NCBI RefSeq assembly: GCF_025583945.1
Contig: NZ_JAOEGU010000014.1
Span: 32,772 to 96,771 of the forward strand
DNA length: 64,000 nucleotides
Reading direction: 5' to 3'
DNA from: Methylobacter psychrophilus
GTDB lineage: Bacteria; Pseudomonadota; Gammaproteobacteria; Methylococcales; Methylomonadaceae
How positions within the stretch are numbered: the first letter of the stretch is position 1; every line of letters starts with the position of its first letter. The translations under genes and the position numbers were made by a program. The notes below the pieces were generated by a model. That model was not told where the DNA came from. It saw only the letters and a program-made list of their open reading frames with translations, and did not search any database. Shown in pieces: positions 6,787 to 15,915 of the stretch.

Positions 6787-9180
6787 TTAATCAGTGGATT
6801 TACGATTAAAACTCTTTTTAAGCAGGGTAAATTGCAATAACTGAGACTCGACATGGGCATTAAACGATTCCGGCGGATAGATACCCTGCTCGTTGGCAAT
6901 ACCGGCATCCATTCCAGTCAATAACTCCAACGCATCATCTGCAGTCGTTACGGCATAGATACTAAATTGACCCGATTGAGCCGCATGTACGACATCCCAG
7001 CGAAGCATTAAATGCTTGATGTTGGTCGCAGGAATAATAACACCCTGTGTGCCCGTTAGTCCTTTTTGGGTACAAATATCGAAAAATCCTTCAATTTTTT
7101 CATTAACACTGCCTATAGATTGGACATGACCCAATTGATTTATGGAACCGGTAATGGCAATATCCTGCCTTAAAGGAATCTGGGCAATGGAAGATAAAAT
7201 AACACAAAGTTCAGCCAGAGAAGCACTGTCCCCCTCCACATGACCGTAAGATTGCTCGAAGACGAGACTTACAGCTACCGAGAACGGTGTTTTTCGCGCA
7301 TAACGAGCCGCGATAAAACTGGATAAGATAAGCACTCCTTTTGAATGAATAGCCCCGCCTAATTCAATCTCACGCTCTATATCTACGACTTTACCGCTAC
7401 CTAACCGGGTTGTTGCAGTAATACGCGAGGGCTGTCCAAAACTAAACTCGCCCAATTGCAACACGGATAACGCATTGATCTGGCCGGTTACTTTTCCGTC
7501 AAGATCAATCAAGACAATACCTCGCTCAATATGTTCGTATAATTTTTCTCTGATTTTATCGAGCCGGTGGGTTTTATGATCTATAGCTTGTTGCACGTCG
7601 CTATTAGTTATATGAACATGACCGTTATCTTCCGCCCAATAGTCAGATTCCGTTAACAAGTCCTTAATCGCTCCCAAATGGGTTAACAGCTTTTCTGCAT
7701 CACCGACCATTCTGGAGCTGTGCTCCATAATTCTGGCGACAGCATTTTGACTCAGTGGTCGTAATTTCTCGCGGCGGGCAATGGTTGCCAGTAATCGCGC
7801 ATAGTCATGACTGCTGTTTTCTCTGGAAACCGAGTCATCAAAATCAGCGGCAACCTTAAAGAGATTATGAAATTCCGGGTCATAGGCACTTAACAAATAA
7901 TAAATCAGCGGGTCGCCTACCAGAATGACTTTAACATTGAGTGTTATGGGCTCTGGTTCCAATGATGATGTACTAATTAAGCTAAGTGCCCGCTCCAGCG
8001 ATTCAATACGTATTTCACCAGCTTGTAAGGTTCTTTTAAGAGTTTCCCAACTATAAGGCTGAATCAACAATTTTCTGGCATCAAGTATAAGATAGCCGCC
8101 ATTGGCTTTATGTAAGGCTCCGGGGTTAATCATGGTAAAGTCGGTAATCAGCGAGCCCATATAAGCCTGATGATCTATACGGCCCAAGAGATTACTGTAG
8201 TTTGGGTGATCTTCAAAAATGACCGGTGCGGATTTCATCTCACTAAAATCAACCATCAAATTGACCTGATAGCGTTTAAACGGATTTGGTTCTTGCGGTA
8301 GTTCCATAAAAGAAATTACTTTTTCGCTACGCGGTATAAAATCCCTGACATGCTCAATAATATCTTTTTGTACCTCATTTAAATAACCAAGAATAGTCTC
8401 TTGTTTCGCATATTTCTCGATCAATTCATCAATAGTATGATTGACCGCCAATTCAGCTGTTTCACGATTCAACGCTTGTAACTGGCGCTTGGCTTCCTTG
8501 CGCCAGGCCGGGAAATTTTTTAATAATTGGGCTAAATCTTCCTGTAACGCAATGATTGAATTTTTTATTTCATGCTGTTTATCTTTATCAAGCTTATTAA
8601 ACTGTTCGGGATTAATAATTTCATTGTTCTCATCGGCGGGAGAAAAACCGTAACCGGTTGGCGTTTCTATAAAAACCACCTGTGCATTAGCGGCCTTATC
8701 ACGTAATTGGCTAAGTTCATTAATTTCTCGTTGTCGGGATTGACTTTCAATCTCACCCTCTCTGGAACGGTATTCATCGCCATCGAAAGCCGACGGTATA
8801 GCAACACTTAACTCGTCAATTAATTGCTCCATATCAGCCTTAAAATATTTGCCTTGCCCCGGCATCAATTTAATTGCCGATGGTTTGGCAGGCTGACTGA
8901 AATTATTTACGTAACACCAATCAGAAGGAATGCCTTGTCGACTGGCTTCGTGTTCAACCAACTGTCTCACTGCAGTTAATTTTCCGGTACCGGCAGGTGC
9001 CATTGCAAAAATGTTATAACCATTTTTATGTAGACGAATACCAAATTTTATCGCTTCCGTGGCGCGTTCCTGACCAACGGTAATATCTATATCTTCAAGC
9101 TCTTCAGTGGAATCGAATTTTAATTGTTCAATACTGCAAGGCTTATAGAGTTGTGAAGGATCCAGCCGTATATTTTTCAT
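6787..9180 (-). CDS. LonB-like ATP-dependent protease (AAA + Lon protease domain)
   Basis: This 797-residue protein couples ATP hydrolysis to degradation of damaged or regulatory proteins. Walker A (APAGTGKLTA) is at about 61-70, and a Walker B-like GGYLILDARKLL lies near residue 365. The Lon protease domain covers about 570-770. Its catalytic dyad is visible: Ser652 in EGDSASLAEL and Lys695 in SVNEKIEGFF, 43 residues apart as in E. coli Lon. It lacks the N-terminal LAN domain of LonA. The architecture is that of the YcbZ/LonH-type proteases annotated as 'Lon protease family' in proteobacteria. An insertion with a charged coiled coil (about 140-290) lies between the Walker motifs. It is the first gene of a likely pair with the gene at 6118. 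Confidence 0.9.
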   Translation of the reverse strand: MKNIRLDPSQLYKPCSIEQLKFDSTEELEDIDITVGQERATEAIKFGIRLHKNGYNIFAMAPAGTGKLTAVRQLVEHEASRQGIPSDWCYVNNFSQPAKPSAIKLMPGQGKYFKADMEQLIDELSVAIPSAFDGDEYRSREGEIESQSRQREINELSQLRDKAANAQVVFIETPTGYGFSPADENNEIINPEQFNKLDKDKQHEIKNSIIALQEDLAQLLKNFPAWRKEAKRQLQALNRETAELAVNHTIDELIEKYAKQETILGYLNEVQKDIIEHVRDFIPRSEKVISFMELPQEPNPFKRYQVNLMVDFSEMKSAPVIFEDHPNYSNLLGRIDHQAYMGSLITDFTMINPGALHKANGGYLILDARKLLIQPYSWETLKRTLQAGEIRIESLERALSLISTSSLEPEPITLNVKVILVGDPLIYYLLSAYDPEFHNLFKVAADFDDSVSRENSSHDYARLLATIARREKLRPLSQNAVARIMEHSSRMVGDAEKLLTHLGAIKDLLTESDYWAEDNGHVHITNSDVQQAIDHKTHRLDKIREKLYEHIERGIVLIDLDGKVTGQINALSVLQLGEFSFGQPSRITATTRLGSGKVVDIEREIELGGAIHSKGVLILSSFIAARYARKTPFSVAVSLVFEQSYGHVEGDSASLAELCVILSSIAQIPLRQDIAITGSINQLGHVQSIGSVNEKIEGFFDICTQKGLTGTQGVIIPATNIKHLMLRWDVVHAAQSGQFSIYAVTTADDALELLTGMDAGIANEQGIYPPESFNAHVESQLLQFTLLKKSFNRKSTD

Positions 9181-9604
9181 GTTATAAAATCTGCCTGAAA
9201 TATTGAGGTTGCTACTGATGGACGTTAAATAGCATTGTGCTTAGTAGAATAGATTTAATTTTGATTTTGTAAAGGAGCTTATCAACCAGGCCTAACTTGT
9301 GCTGTGCGGTTTTAAGACAGTAGCCAAATCCTGAAGGCGAGACACTTTAGTGATAAAGTGCATAAAGTGTGACGGGGATTGCTGGAAAAAAACAGAACAG
9401 GCTAACATAAAAAATATGCTGATTTCTAATCAACTGGTATTGAAGTAATTTTCTGGTGTAGAACTTTCCGGCTTACTGATTGTTTCCCCACCTATTGCAT
9501 TGTCCTTGAGCCGTTAACGATAAATCAAACTGCGCGTAATTAGGCTTGATTTTTGACGCGGGCGCAATAGCTAAAATATTGACCCGCATTGACCTGTTTA
9601 CTTA
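9181..9604. other. intergenic stretch with no gene recognised
   Basis: This 424-base gap lies between the Lon-like gene start and the stop of the EexN-like gene. It should hold the protease promoter. A small repeat of CACTTTA/TAAAGTG type occurs at about 9343-9370. I see no ORF and no strong terminator. Confidence 0.5.
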
Positions 9605-9937
9605 TTAACGTCCGCTGGCACCAGCAAAACTTATTTCCAGTGCGCGTAATGAATTAACACAGTTAGGTGTTGATTTTATGCCGGGATTATCATAACAAGC
9701 TTTATTTTGTTCACGGGCCACTTTAGAGTGAGCCACAAACCAGGCCACGGATTGCTCTTCTTTAATACTATCAACAGCTTTGGTATCTTCAGGATTATTT
9801 ACCCAACGCTTCATTGAGTGATTGGGATTGTTGTCAGCCTCTGCTGCTTGAGTACTTTCAGCATTAGTCACTTTAAACGCGGTTGCCATAACTATAACCA
9901 TAGCAACGATAAGAATAATTAAATTATTTTTTTTCAT
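9605..9937 (-). CDS. EexN-like small exported protein
   Basis: This 110-residue protein has an N-terminal signal or anchor segment (IILIVAMVIVMATAF, about 7-21) with a probable cleavage site after TNA. The C-terminal part reads SVAWFVAHSKVAREQNKACY, then NPGIKSTPNCVNSL. This is the pattern of the EexN family: a WF/YF pair followed by two cysteines, with the second in NC. EexN proteins of plasmids block entry of a related plasmid through their type IV system. Here there is no lipobox cysteine and no conjugation gene nearby, so it is a chromosomal relative with unknown duty. A ribosome binding site (GGAGATAAA) precedes the ATG. The gene diverges from the HupE/TonB operon. Confidence 0.75.
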   Translation of the reverse strand: MKKNNLIILIVAMVIVMATAFKVTNAESTQAAEADNNPNHSMKRWVNNPEDTKAVDSIKEEQSVAWFVAHSKVAREQNKACYDNPGIKSTPNCVNSLRALEISFAGASGR

Positions 9938-10033
9938 ATTTTATCTCCAGAAGATAGATTCATTAAACTGATTTAATAAGGAGCTGATGTATAAGCCGCT
10001 GTTAGTCTAATTGATAAGCCTGACTTGGAAAAT

Positions 10034-10063
10034 GTGGCAGATTGCCGCGCGACAATCTGCCAC
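10034..10063. promoter_or_regulatory. inverted repeat in the divergent intergenic region (possible operator)
   Basis: The arms GTGGCAGATTG and CAATCTGCCAC are perfect 11-base complements around an 8-base GC-rich spacer. The repeat sits in the roughly 400-base region between the divergent EexN-like and HupE genes. There is no T-run, so an operator or an RNA structure is likelier than a terminator. The rest of 9938-10335 shows nothing I recognise, and no cobalamin or nickel riboswitch is apparent. Confidence 0.55.
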
Positions 10064-10335
10064 GTCAATTACCGTGTCGTTTATCTGCTGTAATTGATGT
10101 CACATAATTATTTGTATAAACCGCTTTAGTGTCGCTATGAGGACATTTTTGTTAGTCGTGATTCACATCCGAAGGCTAATTTCTATTCGCACCAATAAAT
10201 CATCATAAAAAGTAAACGGGCATCAGTAGAAGATTAAAAAATCGCCCCAGAAAGTAACTTAAACTTGCCTAACACTGAAAAATAGTTGAGAATTCCGAAT
10301 CCTTAAATACCGTTTGAGTGTAATCCAACTACTTA

Positions 10336-11694
10336 ATGAACGCCCCTATTAATAACTTGATACTTTTTGCTTTGCATAATCGCCAGCGCATAATGCTCGC
10401 GGTGGGCTTGCTGGTAGTGTTGGTAATAGTGCTGATTAATAGTTTGAGAGTCGCGGTTGATATCGGCGGTTGGAGTAGCGGTTTCACCCATCCTTTACAC
10501 GGCGGTGATCATTTGCTCACCATGCTTGCTGTGGGTATTTGGGCCGCGCAATTGCGCGGACAAGCCATTTGGATGCTACCGTTAACTTTTGTCGGCGTGA
10601 TGAGTCTGGGTGGTTTGGCAGGAGCTGCCGGATTATTGATTCCTGGCGCGGAAGTTATTATTTTATTTTCCTGCCTGGTATTCACCGTACTGATTACTCG
10701 AAAAATTCGCTTCAGTAGCCAAACCAATCTCGTCATTGTCGCATTTTTCGCTTTTTTCCACGGCTTTGCCCATGGCCAGGAAATATCCACTTCAGTAAGC
10801 CTGATCTCTTATACCTTGGGCTTTATGGTAGCTACCTTACTACTACATGGCGCAGGTATTTTAGCCGTACGCTTAATGGTGCTGCTCTTTGCCTTTTTCC
10901 TTAGCCATTTGGCTTACGCGCAATCTGCGACCAATAGTTCAACGGCTAAGTCAACTGTACCCACACAAACCGATAAATCCCATGAATTAACCTTGGCTAT
11001 AGATTCTGCGCCATCGAACAGCAGTCATAATCGGCAACGCTTGTATAACGATGATAACGGCGCTATCCATGCAGAAATTGAACAATATCACCTCCAGAAT
11101 TACTCTCTCATCAGGGAGCGCGAACCTGCGTGTGCCAGTGATAAAACCGGCAAGCTCAGCGCAGATAAATTAGCCACAACCGGCTTGCCAAGTAATCATC
11201 AACCAGGTATTGACTTTTTAACCAGCGGTGTCGGCGCGACCTCACCACCTACGCTTTTGGTTGTTAATAACACGTCCCGTTTTTGCCCTGCCGCTGTTTT
11301 TTTACCCCCTACTCCTGATAATAATTCTGGTTCATCGCTCAAAACCAGCTGTTATTTCGATTTACTCCATGCCTTTTATACACTCGCCACCAGCTTCTTA
11401 ACGAATGGTGTAGGTGCAACTTCGCCGCCAGATTTACAAGCCTCCGTTGTTGTCACACTACCCGATCTTAACGAACTTGCTTTCGGCAATTCGCACCTCT
11501 TTAAAAGCTTTACCCCGCTAAACTTCGCTATCAGCCGTACTTTATTTCCCGGTAATTCACCAGTAACACAGACAAGTCTTAATTCACACTTGTCTATCTT
11601 GACTCTTGCCTTGCTACTCCCCATCGACCGACACTATTGGTCACTCCGATCGATAAGTCATTTAAACATCACTAATAACAATAACTTCAGGTAG
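10336..11694 (+). CDS. HupE/UreJ-type metal permease with a long unusual C-terminal tail
   Basis: Residues about 15-200 are a HupE/UreJ membrane protein with six hydrophobic segments. Both family signatures are present: HX5DH (HPLHGGDH, about residue 55) and FHGXAHGXE (FHGFAHGQE, about residue 142). HupE proteins move nickel, and some relatives move cobalt or other metals, across the inner membrane. They are normally about 200 residues, but here the frame continues to 452. The tail (about 200-452) is Ser/Thr/Asn-rich and predicted extracytoplasmic or disordered. It contains a duplicated motif, FLTSGVGATSPP and FLTNGVGATSPP, about 60 residues apart. The tail may be a repeat-derived read-through extension. 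The TonB receptor starts 3 bases after the stop, so the two are translated together. Confidence 0.8.
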   Translation: MNAPINNLILFALHNRQRIMLAVGLLVVLVIVLINSLRVAVDIGGWSSGFTHPLHGGDHLLTMLAVGIWAAQLRGQAIWMLPLTFVGVMSLGGLAGAAGLLIPGAEVIILFSCLVFTVLITRKIRFSSQTNLVIVAFFAFFHGFAHGQEISTSVSLISYTLGFMVATLLLHGAGILAVRLMVLLFAFFLSHLAYAQSATNSSTAKSTVPTQTDKSHELTLAIDSAPSNSSHNRQRLYNDDNGAIHAEIEQYHLQNYSLIREREPACASDKTGKLSADKLATTGLPSNHQPGIDFLTSGVGATSPPTLLVVNNTSRFCPAAVFLPPTPDNNSGSSLKTSCYFDLLHAFYTLATSFLTNGVGATSPPDLQASVVVTLPDLNELAFGNSHLFKSFTPLNFAISRTLFPGNSPVTQTSLNSHLSILTLALLLPIDRHYWSLRSISHLNITNNNNFR

Positions 11695-11697
11695 AAA

Positions 11698-13986
11698 ATG
11701 AAAAACCACCCCCTATTTCCGCCATTTAACATGTCCGGTAAACCACACACACGTCACTTGCAGAAAGCAGGTCTGGCCCTGTTTGCCTGTGCATTTATGC
11801 TCGGTTATGCCGACACGACAATAGCCGAGACGACAACCGAAGCAACTACCGAGACGGAAGACAGCAAAGCTCAAGCAACGGTAAAAACCAAACCCAAAAC
11901 AGCAAAAAAAACGCCGACCACTACGACAAAAACTCCGTCAAAAACTGCCAAAAATGAAACCCTGGAGCTTGATGAGATGTTCGTTACGGAAGATGCGCGC
12001 ACAAAAGATCTAATCGGCATCGCAGGTTCAGCATCGCAAGGGGAAGTTAACCAGGCGCAATTTGAATATCGGCCACTGTCACGTAGTGGTGAAGTACTGG
12101 AAGTTATACCCGGCGTATTAGCCACTCAGCATAGCGGCTCCGGCAAGGCCAACCAGTATTTTCTGCGCGGCTTTAATCTCGACCATGGCACCGACTTTAC
12201 CACTTATGTTGACGGCATTCCCATGAACATGTCCACTCATGCTCACGGACAGGGTTATATGGACATCAATAGTGTCATTCCCGAACTGGTCAAAAATATT
12301 GAATATGGCAAGGGGCCTTATTATGCAGAAGTCGGTGATTTTTCCTCGGCGGGATATTCAAAAATGTTCTCAATGGACAAATTGCCTGAGGGCATCATGA
12401 AATTTACTGCGGGTGAATATGATTATTACCGCACCCTGATTGCCAATTCCAATAAGGTCGGTAGCGGTAATTTACTTTATGCAGGCGAATTTAACTTTTA
12501 CAACGGCGTGTGGAAGCAACCTGAAGATTCCAAGAAGTTTAACGGCATGATGCGCTATACGCTGGATAAAGGTACTTGGGGCACCTCGGTTAATGCCAAA
12601 GCCTACACCAACAGCTGGACGGCGACCAACCAGATTCCGCAGGCATCAATTGATAACGGTTCGCTCAGCCAGTACGGCACCATGGATCCAAGCGACGGCG
12701 GCGACACCGACCGCTTTAGCTTATCAAGTAATCTCTGGAACAAAGGCGATAACTGGCAAAATGACGCCAATATCTACGCGCTTTATACCGACCTGGATCT
12801 CTATTCCAATTTTACCGGTTATCTCGACAATCCGACTCAAGGCGACCAGATTCACCAGTTTGAACATCGGGTACAGACTGGCGGTAACATCGAACATACG
12901 CGTTACAACAAGCTGTTTGGTTTTGATATGGACAATACTTATGGCCTGCAATTTCGCCACGATGAAATTATGAACGTAGGGCTGGATCGCACCGTTAACA
13001 GACAATATCTCAGTACTGTCAGTCGTAACGATGTCAGCCAAAGCACCGGCGGCGCTTACTTCAAAAATCAAACTTATTGGCATGCAAAAGTGCGTACTAT
13101 TGCCGGCTTACGGGGTGATTTTATCAATAACGATGTTACAGTACTCGACACCAGCACCCATGACCCGCTTGTCAATGCCGCCAATTCAGGCAATGCCAGT
13201 CAAGCAATGTTTAGCCCCAAGCTAAGCCTCATCCTCGGCCCTTGGTACAACACTGAATACTTTGCCAATGCCGGTTACGGTTATCACTCCAACGATGCAC
13301 GCGGCACGACCATTCAACTTGATCCAACTAACGGTTCTGCGCTGGACAGTAACTCGGCCAGAATATCGCCGATGGCCAGTTCACGGGGTGCTGAAACCGG
13401 CATACGCACCAGTTTTATTAAGGGACTCAACAGCACGTTGGCGTTTTGGTGGCTGGAAAGTAACCAGGAACTGGTCTTTGTCGGGGATGCCGGCACCACG
13501 GAAGTCAACGGGAAATCCCATCGTTACGGCGTAGAACTGACCAACTACTACAAGCCGACCGATTGGTTGACGCTGGATGCCGACTTTGCCTTTACTTCTG
13601 CACACTTTGCAACCACCCCTGAAGATGCGACCAATAGTTATATACCTAACTCGGTAGGTAGGGTTATCACTGTGGGGGCAACAGCAGTAGCGCCTAACGG
13701 TTTGTTTGGTACGGTACGCTTACGCCATTTTGGTGAAGTACCGCTGGATGAGTCGGGTACGTACTGGGCAGGTAATACCAGTATTGTCAATTTAGGTGCA
13801 GGTTACCAACACAAAAAAAAGTATAAATTTGAAATCGATCTCTTCAATATTTTTGGTTCGAATGCCAACGATATTGCCTACGCCTATCAAAATGCCTATC
13901 CCGCCGGAGCCAACTCCCAGTATGGCATTATGAAACATCCTGTTGAACCAAGAATGGTACGTGGAACCATTACCGTCAATTTTTAA
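11698..13986 (+). CDS. TonB-dependent outer membrane receptor
   Basis: This 762-residue protein takes up a ligand across the outer membrane using energy from TonB/ExbBD. A signal peptide covers about 20-43. A Lys/Thr-rich linker follows (about 45-90), then a TonB-box-like ETLELDEMFVTE. The plug domain lies at about 105-230, with YFLRGFNLDHGTDFTTYVDG being diagnostic. A 22-strand barrel ends in RGTITVNF with the typical terminal Phe. The plug carries a His-rich loop (MNMSTHAHGQGYMD) suitable for metal contact. It follows the HupE gene by 3 bases, so the ligand is probably a metal or metal chelate; nickel, cobalt or copper are candidates. AGGT precedes the ATG. Confidence 0.92.
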   Translation: MKNHPLFPPFNMSGKPHTRHLQKAGLALFACAFMLGYADTTIAETTTEATTETEDSKAQATVKTKPKTAKKTPTTTTKTPSKTAKNETLELDEMFVTEDARTKDLIGIAGSASQGEVNQAQFEYRPLSRSGEVLEVIPGVLATQHSGSGKANQYFLRGFNLDHGTDFTTYVDGIPMNMSTHAHGQGYMDINSVIPELVKNIEYGKGPYYAEVGDFSSAGYSKMFSMDKLPEGIMKFTAGEYDYYRTLIANSNKVGSGNLLYAGEFNFYNGVWKQPEDSKKFNGMMRYTLDKGTWGTSVNAKAYTNSWTATNQIPQASIDNGSLSQYGTMDPSDGGDTDRFSLSSNLWNKGDNWQNDANIYALYTDLDLYSNFTGYLDNPTQGDQIHQFEHRVQTGGNIEHTRYNKLFGFDMDNTYGLQFRHDEIMNVGLDRTVNRQYLSTVSRNDVSQSTGGAYFKNQTYWHAKVRTIAGLRGDFINNDVTVLDTSTHDPLVNAANSGNASQAMFSPKLSLILGPWYNTEYFANAGYGYHSNDARGTTIQLDPTNGSALDSNSARISPMASSRGAETGIRTSFIKGLNSTLAFWWLESNQELVFVGDAGTTEVNGKSHRYGVELTNYYKPTDWLTLDADFAFTSAHFATTPEDATNSYIPNSVGRVITVGATAVAPNGLFGTVRLRHFGEVPLDESGTYWAGNTSIVNLGAGYQHKKKYKFEIDLFNIFGSNANDIAYAYQNAYPAGANSQYGIMKHPVEPRMVRGTITVNF

Positions 13987-13994
13987 ATCGAAAG

Positions 13995-14023
13995 ATCGGG
14001 TTGCTACTTTTTGGCAACCCGAT
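13995..14023 (+). terminator. stem-loop after the TonB receptor gene
   Basis: A 10-base perfect stem (ATCGGGTTGC/GCAACCCGAT) with a 9-base loop starts 9 bases after the stop. The tail is ATAAAAC rather than a T-run, so it is either a weak terminator or a 3' stabilising hairpin. Confidence 0.55.
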
Positions 14024-14074
14024 AAAACTCACATCAAATACAAATGTATCAGCTTTATGTTTAGCTTAAATATG

Positions 14075-14138
14075 CTGTAGTTTTTCAGTAAATTAAATTC
14101 CCACTACATATCGTTTTAAGCCTATTCAGATAATAACC
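14075..14138. repeat. decayed MITE-like repeat, copy E
   Basis: CTGTAGTTTTTCAGTAAATTAA followed by ATATCGTTTTAAGC and TTCAGATAATAACC tracks the left half of copies A and B with many changes. The central hairpin is lost. It abuts the 3' end of the second HupE gene. Confidence 0.45.
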
Positions 14139-14139
14139 T

Positions 14140-15252
14140 TTAGCTGAATACAGTTCGCTCCAGTAACCAATAAGCACCCGCCAAGCAGACAAAAATCGAG
14201 CAAACAGGCGTCAGTCTTGCTCCTATTCTCGGTTGCTTGTGTAGCCACCAAATAATGGGTAAAAAGATTACTGTAACAGTGATCTGCCCCAATTCCACAC
14301 CGAGGTTAAAGGAGAATAGCGGCAGCATAATACCGGTTTCGTAGGAGGAAATACCCATTTCCCGTAATACGGCAGCAAAACCAAAACCGTGTATTAAACC
14401 AAACAAGAAAGCCAGCCACTGGCGTCCTTTCGGATGATCACCACGAATAATATTTTCCACACCAACATAGATAATTGTCCCGGCAATTAATGGCTCGACG
14501 ATACTACTGGGTATATCAATTATATTAAGTCCTGCCAAGCCTAATGTAATTGAATGGGCAATAGTGAAAAAAGTGATGATTTTAAGTGCGGGCCAAAAAC
14601 TACGTGTGACAACAAGTAAAGAAAACAAAAATAGCAAATGATCATATCCTGTCAGAATGTGCTCTATGCCCAACAGTAAGAAATCTATAAAAGTAGCGGT
14701 TTTTTGGCTCTCCACCCTATCGCTGTCGTTTACCTCGTTACCCGCGCCAACTTCCGGCAACATCAACGCTATCGTACTATCGGCCTGAGATAGCATTTTT
14801 TCGCCTATACCGTGCCCGGCTTCATCTTTTATGGTGACAAACTGCTTATGATTAGCCGCTAGTTTATTTAAAAAATCCGCCTGAAAGTTAAGTTGCCGGT
14901 CAGGTTTTTGTGCGTACTGAAATTCAATAAATGCATTATTTTTCTGATCAAAGGTCACCACTCCTGCGCCAACTGGCTGAACAGTTTTCCCATCCAGAAC
15001 GAGTTGAACACCTTGCATTACCCATTCGGCAATTTTTGGTTTCGCGCCGTCCTGCTCGGCAGCCGTCACGTCTGCATCCTGATCGTTATCCATGGGTACG
15101 AAAGCTTCAATATCCTGCAACGAGAAAGTTATTTTGGCATGGACTCCTGATGTTTTGATGATTAAATCGGCAGAACTAAGTCCCGGATCATGTGCGATGC
15201 TGTACTGGGCATAACCCAGTAATAAAATGACGGCAATTATTTTACTTAACAT
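14140..15252 (-). CDS. HupE/UreJ_2 family membrane protein
   Basis: This 370-residue protein has a signal peptide ending in SIA, so the mature chain would start His-Asp-Pro-Gly. A periplasmic beta domain follows (about 20-190, DPGLSSADLIIKTSG), then a six-helix HupE/UreJ_2 membrane domain (about 200-368). The HX5DH motif is present as HILTGYDH, and GLIHGFGFAAVL is the second signature. The family is thought to handle metals, but its substrate is not settled. The ATG at 15252 is chosen because AAGG lies 5 bases upstream and it gives a proper signal peptide; the frame extends 17 codons further. It is the last gene of a minus-strand series with CopC and a lipoprotein, separated by 7 bases or less. 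Confidence 0.85.
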   Translation of the reverse strand: MLSKIIAVILLLGYAQYSIAHDPGLSSADLIIKTSGVHAKITFSLQDIEAFVPMDNDQDADVTAAEQDGAKPKIAEWVMQGVQLVLDGKTVQPVGAGVVTFDQKNNAFIEFQYAQKPDRQLNFQADFLNKLAANHKQFVTIKDEAGHGIGEKMLSQADSTIALMLPEVGAGNEVNDSDRVESQKTATFIDFLLLGIEHILTGYDHLLFLFSLLVVTRSFWPALKIITFFTIAHSITLGLAGLNIIDIPSSIVEPLIAGTIIYVGVENIIRGDHPKGRQWLAFLFGLIHGFGFAAVLREMGISSYETGIMLPLFSFNLGVELGQITVTVIFLPIIWWLHKQPRIGARLTPVCSIFVCLAGAYWLLERTVFS

Positions 15253-15259
15253 CGGTACC

Positions 15260-15913
15260 TTAAATTGATTGTTGTTTTTTGCGATACCAAACCAGTCCGG
15301 CAATGATAAAAACTATCAGCGTTACTACCCCACCGGCAATCAACATGACTGTCTTTTTAGGTAAAGCATCTGGATCGCCACCGACATGAAAAGGAATCCT
15401 CATTTTATCTTCATCAGAAATCGCTTCATCACCACCAATCAATAAATACATGGCGTAATAACCGTTTTTATCAATATCGGCTTGGGCTTCAACGACGCCT
15501 TTTGTATACATCTTGGGGGCGACCTCGGTAAGCGTCCGTACTTCTTTAAAATCTTCGGGCTTACTATCATCAGTACCGATGAGCTCAAGTTCAACTACAC
15601 GAATACCGATAGGTGTTTTACGAATATCACGATCGATTAAATCGGCAGCAAAAAAAGCTTTACCCGTATCAGGTAGTTCCTGACAATAAGGCTTTAATAA
15701 AGCAGCTCTGTCAGTACTATCTTGTTTGGCAGTAGACGTTTTAACATAAACACTAAGATGCACAGCGTAAAAATCATTGGTAATTAAACAGCCTACACTG
15801 TTAAGGTCAGGGATATCTGGCTGGGTACCCAACTTGTTTTGATCACATCCTGTCAGGAGACCAGCAAACAGTAATAAACTAAAAGTCCAGGTAACAACGC
15901 GTCTATTTTTCAT
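15260..15913 (-). CDS. lipoprotein with C-terminal membrane anchor, unknown function
   Basis: This 217-residue protein has a lipobox LLTGC at about residue 24, so it is probably lipidated. A large soluble domain follows, with a second cysteine in VGCLITNDFYAVHLSVYV. A C-terminal membrane helix (about 190-210, TVMLIAGGVVTLIVFIIAGL) ends in a basic tail. Both ends therefore anchor it to membrane, with the middle in the periplasm. I do not recognise a family with confidence. It starts 2 bases after the copC stop (ATG at 15913; a TTG at 15919 would overlap) and is followed by the HupE-like gene. A role in metal transfer between CopC and the permease is inference from context. Confidence 0.7.
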   Translation of the reverse strand: MKNRRVVTWTFSLLLFAGLLTGCDQNKLGTQPDIPDLNSVGCLITNDFYAVHLSVYVKTSTAKQDSTDRAALLKPYCQELPDTGKAFFAADLIDRDIRKTPIGIRVVELELIGTDDSKPEDFKEVRTLTEVAPKMYTKGVVEAQADIDKNGYYAMYLLIGGDEAISDEDKMRIPFHVGGDPDALPKKTVMLIAGGVVTLIVFIIAGLVWYRKKQQSI

Positions 15914-15915
15914 AA

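Noticed and set aside
10080..10335. Metal or cobalamin riboswitch upstream of the HupE/TonB genes
   Set aside because: I looked for the conserved cobalamin box and nickel/cobalt riboswitch core and saw neither.
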